From Vescimonas coprocola (lineage in GTDB: Bacteria; Bacillota; Clostridia; Oscillospirales; Oscillospiraceae), in NCBI RefSeq assembly GCF_018408575.1, contig NZ_AP023418.1:1082415-1146414 (forward strand): DNA of 64,000 bases, given 5' to 3'. Below the pieces are notes generated by a model. That model ran no database searches. It had not been told where the DNA came from and worked only from the letters and a program-made list of their open reading frames with translations. Shown here piece by piece: positions 8,517 to 18,136 of the stretch. Position 1 is the stretch's first letter. Each line of letters begins with the position of its first letter. The position numbers were made by a program, and so were the translations under genes.

Positions 8517-11036
8517 TTATTTGGCGGAATGCCTTTTCCTTTTATCAAATACCGTTACACCTGTCAGAACACCGCCGCTGGCAAGCAGCAATGCGCTCCA
8601 CAGCATGAGGTTGCTTGTATCGCCGGTCAGAGGAGACTGCGGCAGCTTCGCCGTTACGGTGTCGGCTTTTTTGATTTCCTTGGTGCCGTCTTTGTCGCTG
8701 TAATACCTATTGCAGCCGCCGCAGTACCAATACTCGATGTTGCCCTCGGCATCCTCGGTGGCCGCCTTGGCGGGGATATGCTTGAGGTCGGTGTGGTTCT
8801 TCGGATCAAGCTCACCGTAGGATTTGCCGCAGACTTCGCATACTGCTTTTTCGGCGCAGGTTGTCTTGCCGCCGGAGCAATCCTTTGTTTCAAGCCCGTT
8901 GCAGCCGTCCACCGTGCATTGACGGGTGTGCGTGCCGTCGCCGTTCGATACCCATTCACCATAGGTATGCCCGTCGTTGACCGTTACGGTCATCTCGGCG
9001 GTGTTGCCCGCCTTGTCGGTGACAACGATTCTCTGCTCGCCGTCTGCGGGAGCGAGGGTAAAGCTATTGTTTTCGTCAAGCGTGACCTCTGTGCCGTTCA
9101 CGGTGATGGTGTTCACATACTTTTCGTCAACGGTGACCGTCTGCGCCTCACAATAGATCTTGCCATTTTCTATGCCACCGATGACCGGCTGAACATTGTC
9201 AAGCGTTACGCGGTCGGAACGAAGGTATGTTATGTTCATGCTCTCGTCAACAAGCATTGCATAAACAATATATTCCCCATTGGGGTCTATGCAAAACGGC
9301 TCCTCATATCCGCTAAATACGAGAGATTGAAGCTCCGCCTCTGAAAGATCCCGATCGGTCACCAAATAGGAGATAAACACGGTTCCGCTGTTGTCGGCGG
9401 CGTTTATTGTTACCGTCTGCGTGTCCTTAAAGAACAGACCGAAGGTGAGCTTATTCAAGAATTCCTGCCATTTATTGGCACCTATGATAATTTCGCCCGT
9501 CGGCTTTTCGGTGTCTTTCCACCGTGCTTTGAGCGTTATATTCTCGGCAGGCATGGTTTCGGGAATTGCCTTATCCCAGCCGATGAAGGTGTAGCCCTCT
9601 CTTTCCGGGGCTTCAGGTGCGGTAATTACCGTGCCGTAGTCCTGCGTAATCGGAGCAATCTCGCTGCCGCCGTTGGTGTCAAAGGTAATTGTGTATTGAT
9701 TGATTTCCCACTGCGCGGTGACAGTCATATTTTCAGCGGGCATGGTTTCGGGAATTTCCCTGTCCCAACCGATAAAGGTGTAGCCCTCTCTTGTCGGGTC
9801 GGCAGGGGCGGCAATATTCGTGCCGTAGTCTTGCGTAATGGGCGCAATCTCGCTGCCGCCGGCGGTGTCGAAGGTAATCGTGTAGGTGTTCGCTGCCCAT
9901 TTTGCATACAATGTTATGTTATCGGTGACTTTATCGCTTGCATAATCCCACGCCGTGCCGTCGGCCTTGTTCCAGCCACCGAAGGTATAGCCCGGTGTGG
10001 CGGCGGGAGTGTCGGGACGCGTCGCGAGAGTGCCGGAGGGAAGAACCTGCTTTGCGTATTCACTGTCGCCGTCCTTGTAGGTCACGATGACGCCGGTCGT
10101 ATTGCCGTAAATATACAGACCGCCGTAGAAGAGGCCCCAGTCAACATGGCTTGGATTTACACTGGAAGTTCCGCCGATCACCGTCTTGCCTTTGAAGGCG
10201 GTAATACCGTTATCTTCTGCAAGACAGGTGATCTTACATGCCTGATTTAGGTGAACCCCACCGTATACCTCGCCGCCGTTGGCGTAAATTGTGGTCATAT
10301 ACGCAGCATTGATAGCGTATCTGCCGTTGTTTTTGATCAGGCCGCCGGTCAACGTGATCACGCCGGTTGTGTCTATGTTCGCCATCGGACCAAAAGCGTA
10401 TATGCCGCCGTAAGAGGCCTCTCCGGTCGTTAATCTGTTTGGTGTTGAGCAGCCGACAATGCTGCCGGCGTTCATGGTGAACGAACCGTCTGAGAGGAAC
10501 AGGCCACCGCCTTCATTGGCTATGCAGCCGACGATATTGCCGCCGTTCATGGTGAGTGCGCCGCTGCCGATGATCACGCCGCCGCCTTCCACCCCGTTGG
10601 AGAAGAAGATCCGGCTGCCCGTGCCGCCTGTGATGATGCCACCATAGACGGTCTCTGTACCGCTGTCGTCCAGCACCCAAGGTTCTACGCCGTTAACCTT
10701 GAATTTGTGCTCCGCCGTGGGATTGCTGTCGATAAGGGTCAGGTCGCCGGTGATGCCGCTCTTATTATCGAGGATAATAACGCTGCCGCTGCCGGTCATT
10801 TTCAGAACATAGCCGTTGAGATCGAGGGTGACCTTGCGGAGGACGGTCAGGGTCGTGCCGATTGCAATGTCATTTTTCAGCGTGATGATGTCTACGCTGC
10901 TGTCCGCCAGCGCATCGACAAGCTCTTGTTCCGTTTCGACTTTCCTGTTTGTCTCGCCCTCGGCAAACGCCGTAGTCGGCACAAGGCAGAACAGCATACA
11001 TAGGGCGAGCAGGATACTAAGTATTCGTTTCTTCAT
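8517..11036 (-). CDS. Secreted, wall-anchored protein with InlB-type B repeats
   Basis: An 839-residue surface protein. A signal peptide (1-25, ending TTAFA) is followed by a beta-helix-like region rich in GG and NG turns (about 60-330). Next come three Listeria-Bacteroides/InlB B repeats (about 340-510; each has YTITFDTxGGSEIAPITQDYG and GYTFIGW), a cadherin/Ig-like part, then a Cys-rich segment (about 690-790) with C-x-x-C-G elements. The C-terminus is SPLTGD, a hydrophobic helix and KRKRHS, an LPxTG-variant sorting signal. Likely anchored by a host sortase and used for adhesion or host interaction. Its ATG overlaps the stop of the upstream surface protein (ATGA), so it is the last gene of the TetR operon. 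Confidence 0.85.
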   Translation of the reverse strand: MKKRILSILLALCMLFCLVPTTAFAEGETNRKVETEQELVDALADSSVDIITLKNDIAIGTTLTVLRKVTLDLNGYVLKMTGSGSVIILDNKSGITGDLTLIDSNPTAEHKFKVNGVEPWVLDDSGTETVYGGIITGGTGSRIFFSNGVEGGGVIIGSGALTMNGGNIVGCIANEGGGLFLSDGSFTMNAGSIVGCSTPNRLTTGEASYGGIYAFGPMANIDTTGVITLTGGLIKNNGRYAINAAYMTTIYANGGEVYGGVHLNQACKITCLAEDNGITAFKGKTVIGGTSSVNPSHVDWGLFYGGLYIYGNTTGVIVTYKDGDSEYAKQVLPSGTLATRPDTPAATPGYTFGGWNKADGTAWDYASDKVTDNITLYAKWAANTYTITFDTAGGSEIAPITQDYGTNIAAPADPTREGYTFIGWDREIPETMPAENMTVTAQWEINQYTITFDTNGGSEIAPITQDYGTVITAPEAPEREGYTFIGWDKAIPETMPAENITLKARWKDTEKPTGEIIIGANKWQEFLNKLTFGLFFKDTQTVTINAADNSGTVFISYLVTDRDLSEAELQSLVFSGYEEPFCIDPNGEYIVYAMLVDESMNITYLRSDRVTLDNVQPVIGGIENGKIYCEAQTVTVDEKYVNTITVNGTEVTLDENNSFTLAPADGEQRIVVTDKAGNTAEMTVTVNDGHTYGEWVSNGDGTHTRQCTVDGCNGLETKDCSGGKTTCAEKAVCEVCGKSYGELDPKNHTDLKHIPAKAATEDAEGNIEYWYCGGCNRYYSDKDGTKEIKKADTVTAKLPQSPLTGDTSNLMLWSALLLASGGVLTGVTVFDKRKRHSAK

Positions 11037-14000
11037 TTTGCATTACCTCCGGGTCGATACGATTTTTTTCGTTTCACGGTAAGCGCCGTGCAAGCTCCGC
11101 CGCTGACAAGCAGCAGTGCGATCCACAGCATGAGGTTGCTGTTGTCGCCGGTCTGCGGAGAATCCGGACCAGTCGGCTTGCCCGGCTCAGTCGATGTTCC
11201 GGTAGCCGGAATCTCAACTGCCGCCTTCTTGTAGCCGCAAACCTTGCACTCCTCATGCTTGGAGCCCTTTTGTGTTGCGGTCGCTTCCTTATCTACCACC
11301 CACTTGAAGCTGTGTGCTACAACATCTTTCTTATCGCCGCAGGAGCACTCATGCCAGTGGTTGTCGGCATCGTTCTTCCACTCGCTGCCGTAGCTGTGAG
11401 TATGCTCACCGCCGCCGGTTGCCGGGATGGTTTCGGTTGCCATCGTATAGCCGCAGACGGTGCATTCCTTATGCTTTGAGCCGCTTGTGGCAGCTGTTGC
11501 CGGGGTGTCGATAATCCATTCACCGGCGGTATGCGCCGCCTTGCTGCCCTCGATGATCACGCCGCAGCCGACAACGGTGCACTCTTTCCAATGATCGGTA
11601 TTATCGGACTTCCAGTCGGAAGCGCTATGACCTGTTGCCGCAAGGATTACGCTTGTCTTGTCGGTAATTTCGGATGCACCGGTTGCATCCTCAAACCACT
11701 TGTCACAGCCATCGCAGGTGTAATATGCTGTGTTGCCTTTCTCCGTGCAAGTAGGAGCCTTTGCGGGAACGAGGGTCAGATTGTGCGTATGCGGTACGGT
11801 CTTGTCATATCCGCAGGTGTCGCAGATGTTATCGCTACCGTAATCGTGAGCCGCCTCGTCCTTCTTTTCGTGGCAGCGAGAGCATTCTTTCCAATGATTG
11901 TCTGTGTCCTTGCTCCAATCGCTTGCCCATGCGTGCCCGAGCTGTGTACCTGCTGCCGTAAAGGTTTCTGTTGTGCTGATCTCTCCGCAGGAGCAGCTCT
12001 TGAAATATACTGCATCGTTGGTGCAGTCGGCAGCCGACTTGAGGGTTTCCGGCTTCTGAATTTCCTGATCGTAGGTATGGGTATGGGGAATTGTGTAGGT
12101 CGCTTTCACGCTGACTTCACTGTCAGGCATTATGAAAGTAGTGGTTTCACTGTTCGCATCTTCAAGAGTAGTGTTGCCGCTTTCTACTACCCACTTATCA
12201 AACACCTTACCGTCAGGAGCCGCATTTGCGGTCAGAGTAATGATTGTGCCTTGCGCCGCTTTAGTGATTTCGCTTCCTGCACCGATTGTCGCTTTGCCGT
12301 CCGTTACGATGATGGAATACTCTTTACTCTCCCAGATTGCATAGAAGGTAGTATCCGAGCTTACTTCATAGGTCGTGCCGGAAATAACCGAACCGTCGGC
12401 ACTGGTTGACCAGCCCTTGAATTGCTTGCCTTCCGGTTCAGTAAAACCGCAGGCGGGCAGGGTGTAGCTGCCGGAAACGCCGGTGACATCTGCCATTGTG
12501 CCGCCGCCACCGTTGGCATTGAATCTGACGGTATGCTCGGTAGGTGCAGGAGGCTCGTCCTCCTCGAAGATAGCTTTGACCTCAACATTGCTGTCCGGCA
12601 TGGTGAACTTGTTGTTGGTGATTACAAGCCCTGCCGGAGATACGACCTGCCACTCCTTGAAGCGGTAGTCCTCTTTGGGCGTTGCGGTCAGGGTGATTTC
12701 CGTACCAGCCACGGCCCTGTCAGGAGATGCGGAAGCCGTGCCGTTGCCGTCCGGGCTGATGACCTTCACGTGGTGCCTCCTGTATATTCTGACTGTCGCC
12801 GTAGTTTCGTTTCCCGCGTTGTCAGTCGCAACCACGGTATATTCCGCTCCTGCGTCATTGTTGCCGCCGTCGGGTGCGGGGAGAGAATAGGTGGGACCGT
12901 CTTGCGGCTCGCCGTTGATGGTCACCGACTTGATGCCGGAGGACGTCTCTCCCGATGCAGCCGGGTCGCCCACGGTGAAGGTGTACGCACCGGGATTTCC
13001 ATCGATGTTATCCTCGACGATGTAGCTTTCGCCGTCCGTCAGAGTTTCCATAACCGGGGCTTTCGTGTCCCTCTCAAGCACATGACCGCACACAGTGCAG
13101 AGCTGCTTCTGATTGCTCCAGTCGCCGGGAATGTGTTTGGCGTTTTGTTTGGACATTTCCGCGGCGGGGTCCCGCGCACCGCATTTCTTACAGGCCCAGA
13201 TGTGGCAGCCGTCCCTGTCTGTCCAGCCCAATTCATGGCTACAGGTACTTTCCTCGCAGTGCAGCTCCAGCCTGCCGATCACTCTGCCGTAATTGCAGGC
13301 ATACGGCAGGCTCAGCCGCTGCAGGTCCACGCGCCCGTTTTCGTTGGGGATGAGAAGCTCCGTCGTGGTACCCCAGTCCCATTCATACTGTCCCTGGCTG
13401 AGACGCCACTGCCACCCGGTCGCGCTCAGCCGCACGGACTTCCCGTCCGAGGCTCCGATTTTGATGTTATATTCGCTAGTCAGGCCAAACTCCGGATTGA
13501 ACAGTGCCGTCGTCCAGCCTGAACGGTTTGAGCCTCTTCCGACCGCAACTGCAGGGCTGAGGTTAATGGCTACGGCGTCATAATCGCGGTTCGGATAAAG
13601 CGGAACGGACTGCGCCGTCAGCGTTGCGTCTCTGATCAGAATGTTCCAGCCGTCTCCGTTCATTCCACCGCCGATGCCCGCGCCCCAGTAGCCTTGCGCC
13701 ATCACTTCGCCGCCGATGATGGAAATGTCATGGCCTGAGCTGTATCTTCCGCCGCCGATGCCTGCGCCGGCATAATTACTCCACGCGATGACACTTCCGC
13801 CGGAAATCTCAATATCATGTGTATCCTCCGACGCACCCGGCCCGGCGTAATCGCCGCTGCCGATTCCGGCTCCGGCTGACCGGCTGCCGGCCTCCACCGT
13901 GCCGCCCTTGATATAAATAAAGCGTCCGGGGCCGCCCTGACCGCCGCCGATCCCTGCGCCTTGCGAAACGGAGATCGCCGTCAGCTTGCCGGAATACACA

Positions 14001-14653
14001 TAAATCCACTCGCCGATGCCGCCGTTTGCACCGCCGCCGATACCCGCACCGCCTACGCCGCTGGTCGCAAGAATCTCACCGCCATAGATATCCGTCGCCA
14101 GAGAGCCGAAATGAAGGTTCACGCCGTGTCCCTGCGAGAACTTCTTGATTCCGACCTTTGAGCCTCCGATGCCAGCGCCATGATGACCGCCCTGACACGT
14201 GAGCTTTGTCCCCGTCTGCACCAGAACCCGGAGATAACCCTCGGTTTTGTTTTTCTGCAGTGCGGCGAAGTTCTCTGCGCCGATCAGCTCGCTGTCGTTG
14301 CCGATAAAGTACAGACAGGCAGAGGCACCGCCGTAAAGCTCGATGGTAGGGCCGTCCTCGGGTGCCTGAAGGCGGACGCCGTCCAGAAAGATGTGCGGTG
14401 TATTGTTCTTGCCATCAATTTTGATCCGGTACTGAAAATACCAGTTCGGATCTGTGGATCCCTTGATCAGATAGGTCTTGCTGTCCTTGATTTTCAATTC
14501 TTTGTTCTGCTCCGTAAGGTCCACTATCTTGTCAAACGTCGTTGGGACGGAAAGTTTGACATCCGGTAGCTCACCCGCAGCAAAGGCCGCTGTCGGCAGC
14601 AGTGTCAGCACCATGCAGCACAGCAGTAGGATACTGAGTATTCGTTTCTTCAT
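11033..14653 (-). CDS. Large secreted wall-anchored protein with InlB and Cys-rich repeats
   Basis: A 1,206-residue protein. The signal peptide MKKRILSILLLCCMVLTLLP resembles that of its downstream neighbour. An N-terminal repeat region (about 130-340) has recurrent GAGIGGG turns typical of carbohydrate-binding or beta-helix surface proteins. A B-repeat-like part follows (HTVRFNANGGGGTMADVTG), then C-terminal modules repeating HWKEC...C and CTVCGY-type Cys pairs (about 880-1150). The end is SPQTGD plus a membrane helix and positive tail, a sorting signal. The start overlaps the TetR gene stop by four bases and the stop overlaps the next start by four. Ligand unknown. Confidence 0.85.
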   Translation of the reverse strand: MKKRILSILLLCCMVLTLLPTAAFAAGELPDVKLSVPTTFDKIVDLTEQNKELKIKDSKTYLIKGSTDPNWYFQYRIKIDGKNNTPHIFLDGVRLQAPEDGPTIELYGGASACLYFIGNDSELIGAENFAALQKNKTEGYLRVLVQTGTKLTCQGGHHGAGIGGSKVGIKKFSQGHGVNLHFGSLATDIYGGEILATSGVGGAGIGGGANGGIGEWIYVYSGKLTAISVSQGAGIGGGQGGPGRFIYIKGGTVEAGSRSAGAGIGSGDYAGPGASEDTHDIEISGGSVIAWSNYAGAGIGGGRYSSGHDISIIGGEVMAQGYWGAGIGGGMNGDGWNILIRDATLTAQSVPLYPNRDYDAVAINLSPAVAVGRGSNRSGWTTALFNPEFGLTSEYNIKIGASDGKSVRLSATGWQWRLSQGQYEWDWGTTTELLIPNENGRVDLQRLSLPYACNYGRVIGRLELHCEESTCSHELGWTDRDGCHIWACKKCGARDPAAEMSKQNAKHIPGDWSNQKQLCTVCGHVLERDTKAPVMETLTDGESYIVEDNIDGNPGAYTFTVGDPAASGETSSGIKSVTINGEPQDGPTYSLPAPDGGNNDAGAEYTVVATDNAGNETTATVRIYRRHHVKVISPDGNGTASASPDRAVAGTEITLTATPKEDYRFKEWQVVSPAGLVITNNKFTMPDSNVEVKAIFEEDEPPAPTEHTVRFNANGGGGTMADVTGVSGSYTLPACGFTEPEGKQFKGWSTSADGSVISGTTYEVSSDTTFYAIWESKEYSIIVTDGKATIGAGSEITKAAQGTIITLTANAAPDGKVFDKWVVESGNTTLEDANSETTTFIMPDSEVSVKATYTIPHTHTYDQEIQKPETLKSAADCTNDAVYFKSCSCGEISTTETFTAAGTQLGHAWASDWSKDTDNHWKECSRCHEKKDEAAHDYGSDNICDTCGYDKTVPHTHNLTLVPAKAPTCTEKGNTAYYTCDGCDKWFEDATGASEITDKTSVILAATGHSASDWKSDNTDHWKECTVVGCGVIIEGSKAAHTAGEWIIDTPATAATSGSKHKECTVCGYTMATETIPATGGGEHTHSYGSEWKNDADNHWHECSCGDKKDVVAHSFKWVVDKEATATQKGSKHEECKVCGYKKAAVEIPATGTSTEPGKPTGPDSPQTGDNSNLMLWIALLLVSGGACTALTVKRKKSYRPGGNAK

Positions 14654-15252
14654 TTCTCGTTACCTCCGTTCAAGTATTGCGAGCGGTATTTATCTGCAAA
14701 CAGAGCGACGCCCTGCTTTAAGACCTCCATCTGGGTTTTCAGATAATATTCGTCCTCGAACATAGCGTAATGTACGCAGGCGCGGACGAAGATAAAGATC
14801 AACGGGGTGATGACCGTATAGGGAATGCCTATCTTCGGCTCCAGCCGCTTGGCATACTCGGTATAGCGCTCGTTCACGCCCTCGAAGAATTTCTTGCCGT
14901 GCTCGATATACTTCGGATGCGTATAGATCTGATACATCAGCCGATATTTCTTGCCGTGCTTTTTTGCCGTCCAGTAGGGAACCTCCTTCACAAACCGGAC
15001 AACATCCTTAGGGTCGGTGGGCGCCATCTCCATAAAGTCATCCTCAACCTTTTCCATACAGTATGCCGTTGATTCGATAATCAGTTCGTCCACACTGTTA
15101 AAGTAGGAATACAAATTCCCCGTCGTGCAGCCGCACGCCGCTGCCAAAGCCTTGATGCCCGTACCCGTCAGCCCGTTTTCGGCATAGCATTCAAAGCATT
15201 TTTCCATCATTTCGCGCTTGCGTGCGTTGTGCTGTTCCTCTGTTGCTCTCAT
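14650..15252 (-). CDS. TetR/AcrR-family repressor of the surface-protein operon
   Basis: About 200 residues. An N-terminal TetR helix-turn-helix (GIKALAAACGCTTGNLYSYF, about 33-52) is followed by a helical ligand-binding domain. ATG at 15252 is preferred because AAGGAAG lies at workable distance; a GTG three codons upstream would crowd it. A palindrome TAACTAATCAGTTA lies 25 bases upstream, at the predicted transcription start, so autorepression is likely. The stop overlaps the first surface-protein start, so the regulator and both surface proteins would be co-transcribed and coupled. Ligand unknown. Confidence 0.88.
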   Translation of the reverse strand: MRATEEQHNARKREMMEKCFECYAENGLTGTGIKALAAACGCTTGNLYSYFNSVDELIIESTAYCMEKVEDDFMEMAPTDPKDVVRFVKEVPYWTAKKHGKKYRLMYQIYTHPKYIEHGKKFFEGVNERYTEYAKRLEPKIGIPYTVITPLIFIFVRACVHYAMFEDEYYLKTQMEVLKQGVALFADKYRSQYLNGGNEK

Positions 15253-15276
15253 ATACGCCACTTCCTTCTTGATAAC

Positions 15277-15324
15277 TAACTAATCAGTTAAATATAATAT
15301 AACATAGAATTGTGTCGAATTCAA
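15277..15324 (-). promoter_or_regulatory. Promoter with overlapping TetR operator
   Basis: On the minus strand TTGAAT (15319-15324), a 17-base spacer and TATATT (15296-15301) form a good promoter. Directly downstream, TAACT-AATC-AGTTA (15277-15290) is an inverted repeat of the size TetR dimers bind, covering the start point. This fits autoregulation of the tetR-surface-protein operon. Confidence 0.65.
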
Positions 15325-15383
15325 GAACTGTTCGAGAAAAATCGAAGAAAATCAAATTGCAATATGATCTCATAAAAAAGTCC

Positions 15384-15502
15384 TTACAGCAGAAAGAAAA
15401 TAGCGGATGGCCTCAACGATCAAAACCGTACTAATAAAAATGTCTTTGTTATCTCCGGATTTTTCAAAAAGAAACCTCTGTGTCTTTTTCTTTCTGCTGT
15501 AA
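15384..15502. repeat. 17-bp inverted repeat enclosing about 85 bases
   Basis: TTACAGCAGAAAGAAAA (15384-15400) is the exact reverse complement of 15486-15502. The interior has no coding sense and no second copy in the window. It could be a small non-autonomous insertion or a long hairpin between the HTH gene and the TetR operon. The 15253-15709 stretch otherwise holds the TetR promoter and nothing else recognisable. Confidence 0.5.
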
Positions 15503-15709
15503 TCTATCTTCAGTTGGGTAGTTCACTTTCTTCTTCCACCATGACAGGTGGCACCTGTCACTTCGTCATCGCAAACTCCGCACGATTCGTTTTGCCGTAG
15601 AACGGCAAAAGCTCATCTGCTCCGTTGCTCCTCCTCTCCCCAAAAAGCTGTATAGTTTTTTGGGGACCCCGAGAACGCAGTTGCCCCTTGGCGGAGCGTT
15701 TTGCTTTTT

Positions 15710-15969
15710 TCACTCCGCTTTCAGCCGGAACAGCAGACTGCTCTTGCCACTTTTTTTCTGTACCGCTGCTCGGTTGCGAGGAGCCCTGCTTTTTTGAGGT
15801 CACGGATCCCGCGGCGGACGGTGGAGGGCGAGAGCTTGAGGTCTGAGGCTATGGTCGGGATGGCAGGCCAGCACTCGTTGTTCTCATTTGTCCTGTCGGC
15901 GAGATAGATATATACCGCAACGGCTCTGTGCGGCAGCTCGGTGCGGTAGAGAAAATCAAGACGGCTCAT
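15710..15969 (-). pseudogene. Winged-helix/HTH protein with a frameshift in an A tract
   Basis: From ATG at 15969 the protein reads MSRLDFLYRTELPHRAVAVY and continues through a winged-helix domain (SPSTVRRGIRDLKKAGLL). This HTH type commonly follows the VirD4 gene in Clostridia conjugative elements. At an AAAAAAA run near 15757-15763 the reading frame then gives an unrelated tail (82 residues in all). One additional A would restore a plausible basic C-terminus ending at 15710. So there is a one-base loss in a homopolymer, either real or a sequencing error. The start overlaps the end of the upstream VirD4 remnant. Confidence 0.65.
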
Positions 15970-16437
15970 TGCTTTGCACCTCCGTTTCGGTTAAGTCTTT
16001 TATGATCTCTGCTTCCGTCATGTCGGGAGCAGTTTCTTTTTTCGGCGGTGAGGTACGGATGGGGTTGCCGCCTCGCTTTTCGCTCTTGGGCTGTGTTCTC
16101 TGCGGCTCGTTCTTTGGGCTGGCCTGCTGTGCCTGACTGCCGCCGCCAGCGTCGCTCGGTGCAGGCGTTTCCTCTTTCCACTCCGGCGGATATTTTTCGA
16201 GGATGCCGTCCTGAATTTCCTTCTTGTCGGCATACCTGACCTCACGGTTGCCTTGGTCGGGTACGGCGTAAGGGTGTTCATCGTTTGTAGCGACTGCGAC
16301 GGGTCGTTTTTACTGCGGCTGACCGAGCCCGACATGACCGTGCGGCTGCCGAGAGCCTTGGACAGCGTTTCCGCCGAGCTGCTGTTGGGAGCAAAGCCGC
16401 CGAAGATGGTATCCTGCGTATTATGCTCAGCCACCCG
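15956..16437 (-). pseudogene. 3' remnant of a VirD4/TraG-type coupling protein
   Basis: Two frames together give the C-terminal part of a CD1115-type VirD4 coupling protein. The first frame has GGFAPNSSSAETLSKALGS and SGSVSRSKNDPSQSLQ. Then, after an abrupt junction near 16285, another frame has PYAVPDQGNREVRYADKKEI and a Pro/Gln-rich tail ending at 15956. The Walker A and B regions are absent, as is the segment that normally joins the two pieces. Two deletions therefore explain it: one fusing upstream sequence to this fragment near 16430, and a smaller internal one. Confidence 0.75.
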
Positions 16438-16712
16438 ATGCAGTCGCCGTTTACGGCAATGAGCGCAGGAATATTGTGTTCTGTGGCAGACTGTTCGGTC
16501 GGCTCTGCGCTCGGTTCTGTTTCCGTGTCCGACACGGATTCTGCCGGAGTTTCGGTCATCGGCAGTTCGGCTATCTCGGCAACGGCTTTGAAATCTTCTT
16601 TTTCTTTCTGCTGTTCTTTGAGTTGCGAATAGATATTAACACCTGACAGCACGGCAGCCGCCGACAGCAGAAAACAAAAAAATATGAGGGCGGGCTTATT
16701 CCTCATCCTCAT
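16430..16712 (-). pseudogene. 5' remnant of a class B sortase gene
   Basis: The ATG overlapping the upstream gene's stop (16706 or 16712) encodes MRNKPALIFF, a membrane anchor, an acidic linker and then AVNGDCIGWLSI, which resembles the region just before the catalytic barrel of class B sortases. After this the frame runs into out-of-frame VirD4 sequence, so the Cys/His/Arg catalytic core is missing. The locus is a deletion fusion of srtB and virD4. Without this sortase the element's SPxTG proteins must use a host enzyme. Confidence 0.65.
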
Positions 16713-17289
16713 CGTCCGTACCCTCGTAGAACTGTTCGCCGTCAATGTCGGGCATTGCTTCACCCTGCATACTCGCTTCAAAGTATAACGCCAGAATGCG
16801 CTTGATCTCCGGTTTTTTCAGCCTGTGTACCTCAAAGCCCTCGCCGGCGATCTTGCTTTCGATGCGGTTGGCGGTTTCAAAGACCTGCTTTTCCTTTTGG
16901 CTTTTCAGCCGTGCCACAGAGAAAAACTGCCGCGCCGTCGCCATTTCCGTCTGAATGTTGTCGAGGAAGTCGATGTCCTTTCTGATGAGCTTTTTGACCT
17001 TGCCGTTTTCCTCGGCTTTAAGGCGTTCGGTAAGATAGGCCTTGTTATCGTCGAAGCATTCCGAGGAGTCGGTGCAGACGATCTCAATGTCGGGCAATGC
17101 CGACAGCACCATCATCAGATGGCGTATCTTGATCTCAATGTTAGTGTGGGAGAGCACCGAGATATTGGTGGGCGACACAAGGTAAAAGAGTAGCTCGCCC
17201 TTATTGGTAGAAAGACCGTATTTCGTAAAGGTTTTGATACCGAGCAAATCCTGCACCGAGCGGCCTTTTTTCTTTTTCTGCTGTTTCAT
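16696..17289 (-). CDS. Transfer-region protein, VirB4-partner-like
   Basis: About 197 residues from MKQQKKKKGRS. It has a conserved block (TKYGLSTNKGELLFYLVSPT, NISVLSHTNIEIKIRHLMM) and helical C-terminal half ending in an acidic tail. Layout resembles the small protein encoded just upstream of VirB4 in Gram-positive conjugation modules, of which the ICE to the right has its own version (33789-34385). Exact role unknown. ATG at 17289 has GGAG ten bases upstream; longer in-frame extensions overlap the ArdA-like gene and lack ribosome sites. The sortase remnant starts inside its last codons. Confidence 0.6.
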   Translation of the reverse strand: MKQQKKKKGRSVQDLLGIKTFTKYGLSTNKGELLFYLVSPTNISVLSHTNIEIKIRHLMMVLSALPDIEIVCTDSSECFDDNKAYLTERLKAEENGKVKKLIRKDIDFLDNIQTEMATARQFFSVARLKSQKEKQVFETANRIESKIAGEGFEVHRLKKPEIKRILALYFEASMQGEAMPDIDGEQFYEGTDDEDEE

Positions 17290-17294
17290 TGCCA

Positions 17295-18136
17295 TCATCT
17301 CCATTCGTAGTATTGCTGTGTGGACAGAAAGTACCGCACGGCGTAACGCATGAAGTCGAGTACGGTGGTATCGTCCATACGCCTTCCTCGGAGGCGATCT
17401 CACGGAATCGCCCGAACCATTCGGGGCTGTCGGTATTGAAGTCCTCCAGCGTAATTTTCACCTCATCCGCTGTTGTGCCGAGCCTTGCGAACGCTTTGTC
17501 GATGGCTTCTTCCTCGCAGGGCAAATACAAGAATTCGGTTTTTCCGTTGTACTCAGCCCGTATGAAGCAAAGCATTTGATCATACACATATGCCGGAAAA
17601 TTCTGCCCGTCATAATCCTTTACGAACGGTGTGTCCTCATCGACGAAAAGCAAACCGTGTTCGGTAAAAACGCCCTTGCCGGATCGAATCAGCTCCCGCC
17701 CGAATTCTGCATATTTCGGATCGTCCGCATCGTCGGCAGGCAGACAGCCCTTGACCGTGAGCAGATACTCTCGACCAATCTTGCCCATATCGCTGATGTC
17801 CTGAATCAGAGGATAGCGATTGAGGTTGAAACTCAGATTGATAAGGTCGGGCAGAGTGTCGAAGCCCTCTAATTTCATTGCCTCGTAAAACTGATATTCC
17901 TCATCGCCGAAAAAGCTGTCCATCCGTTTTCCGAGGTAGTTGACTTCATCGAGGTCAACGAATCGGTCTTGGAGGCAACCGAGTTCCTCGGGGAATATGA
18001 CCTCGGATACATACAATTCAAGGGGCGTGATATCCTCGGCGTGGATTCTTTCGAGTGCCGCATTCATTTCCTTTTCGGTGCAGGGAAAGCGGAGATCGGT
18101 CTGACTGTTTCCATATTTGAATTTCAGTTTAATCAT
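17295..18136 (-). pseudogene. ArdA-like antirestriction protein, frameshifted near its end
   Basis: ATG 18136 (AAGGAG seven bases upstream) starts an acidic protein of about 280 residues. The acidic, extended build fits ArdA DNA-mimic antirestriction proteins, which protect incoming conjugative DNA. Near 17383, after GVWT, the frame changes to a basic tail (PPYSTSC...). Reading one base over gives a natural end, DTTVLDFMRYAVRYFL and STQQYYEWR, with stop at 17295, six bases before the next gene. A single-base deletion explains this. Without correction the protein runs on to 17201, overlapping the next gene by 89 bases. Confidence 0.65.
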
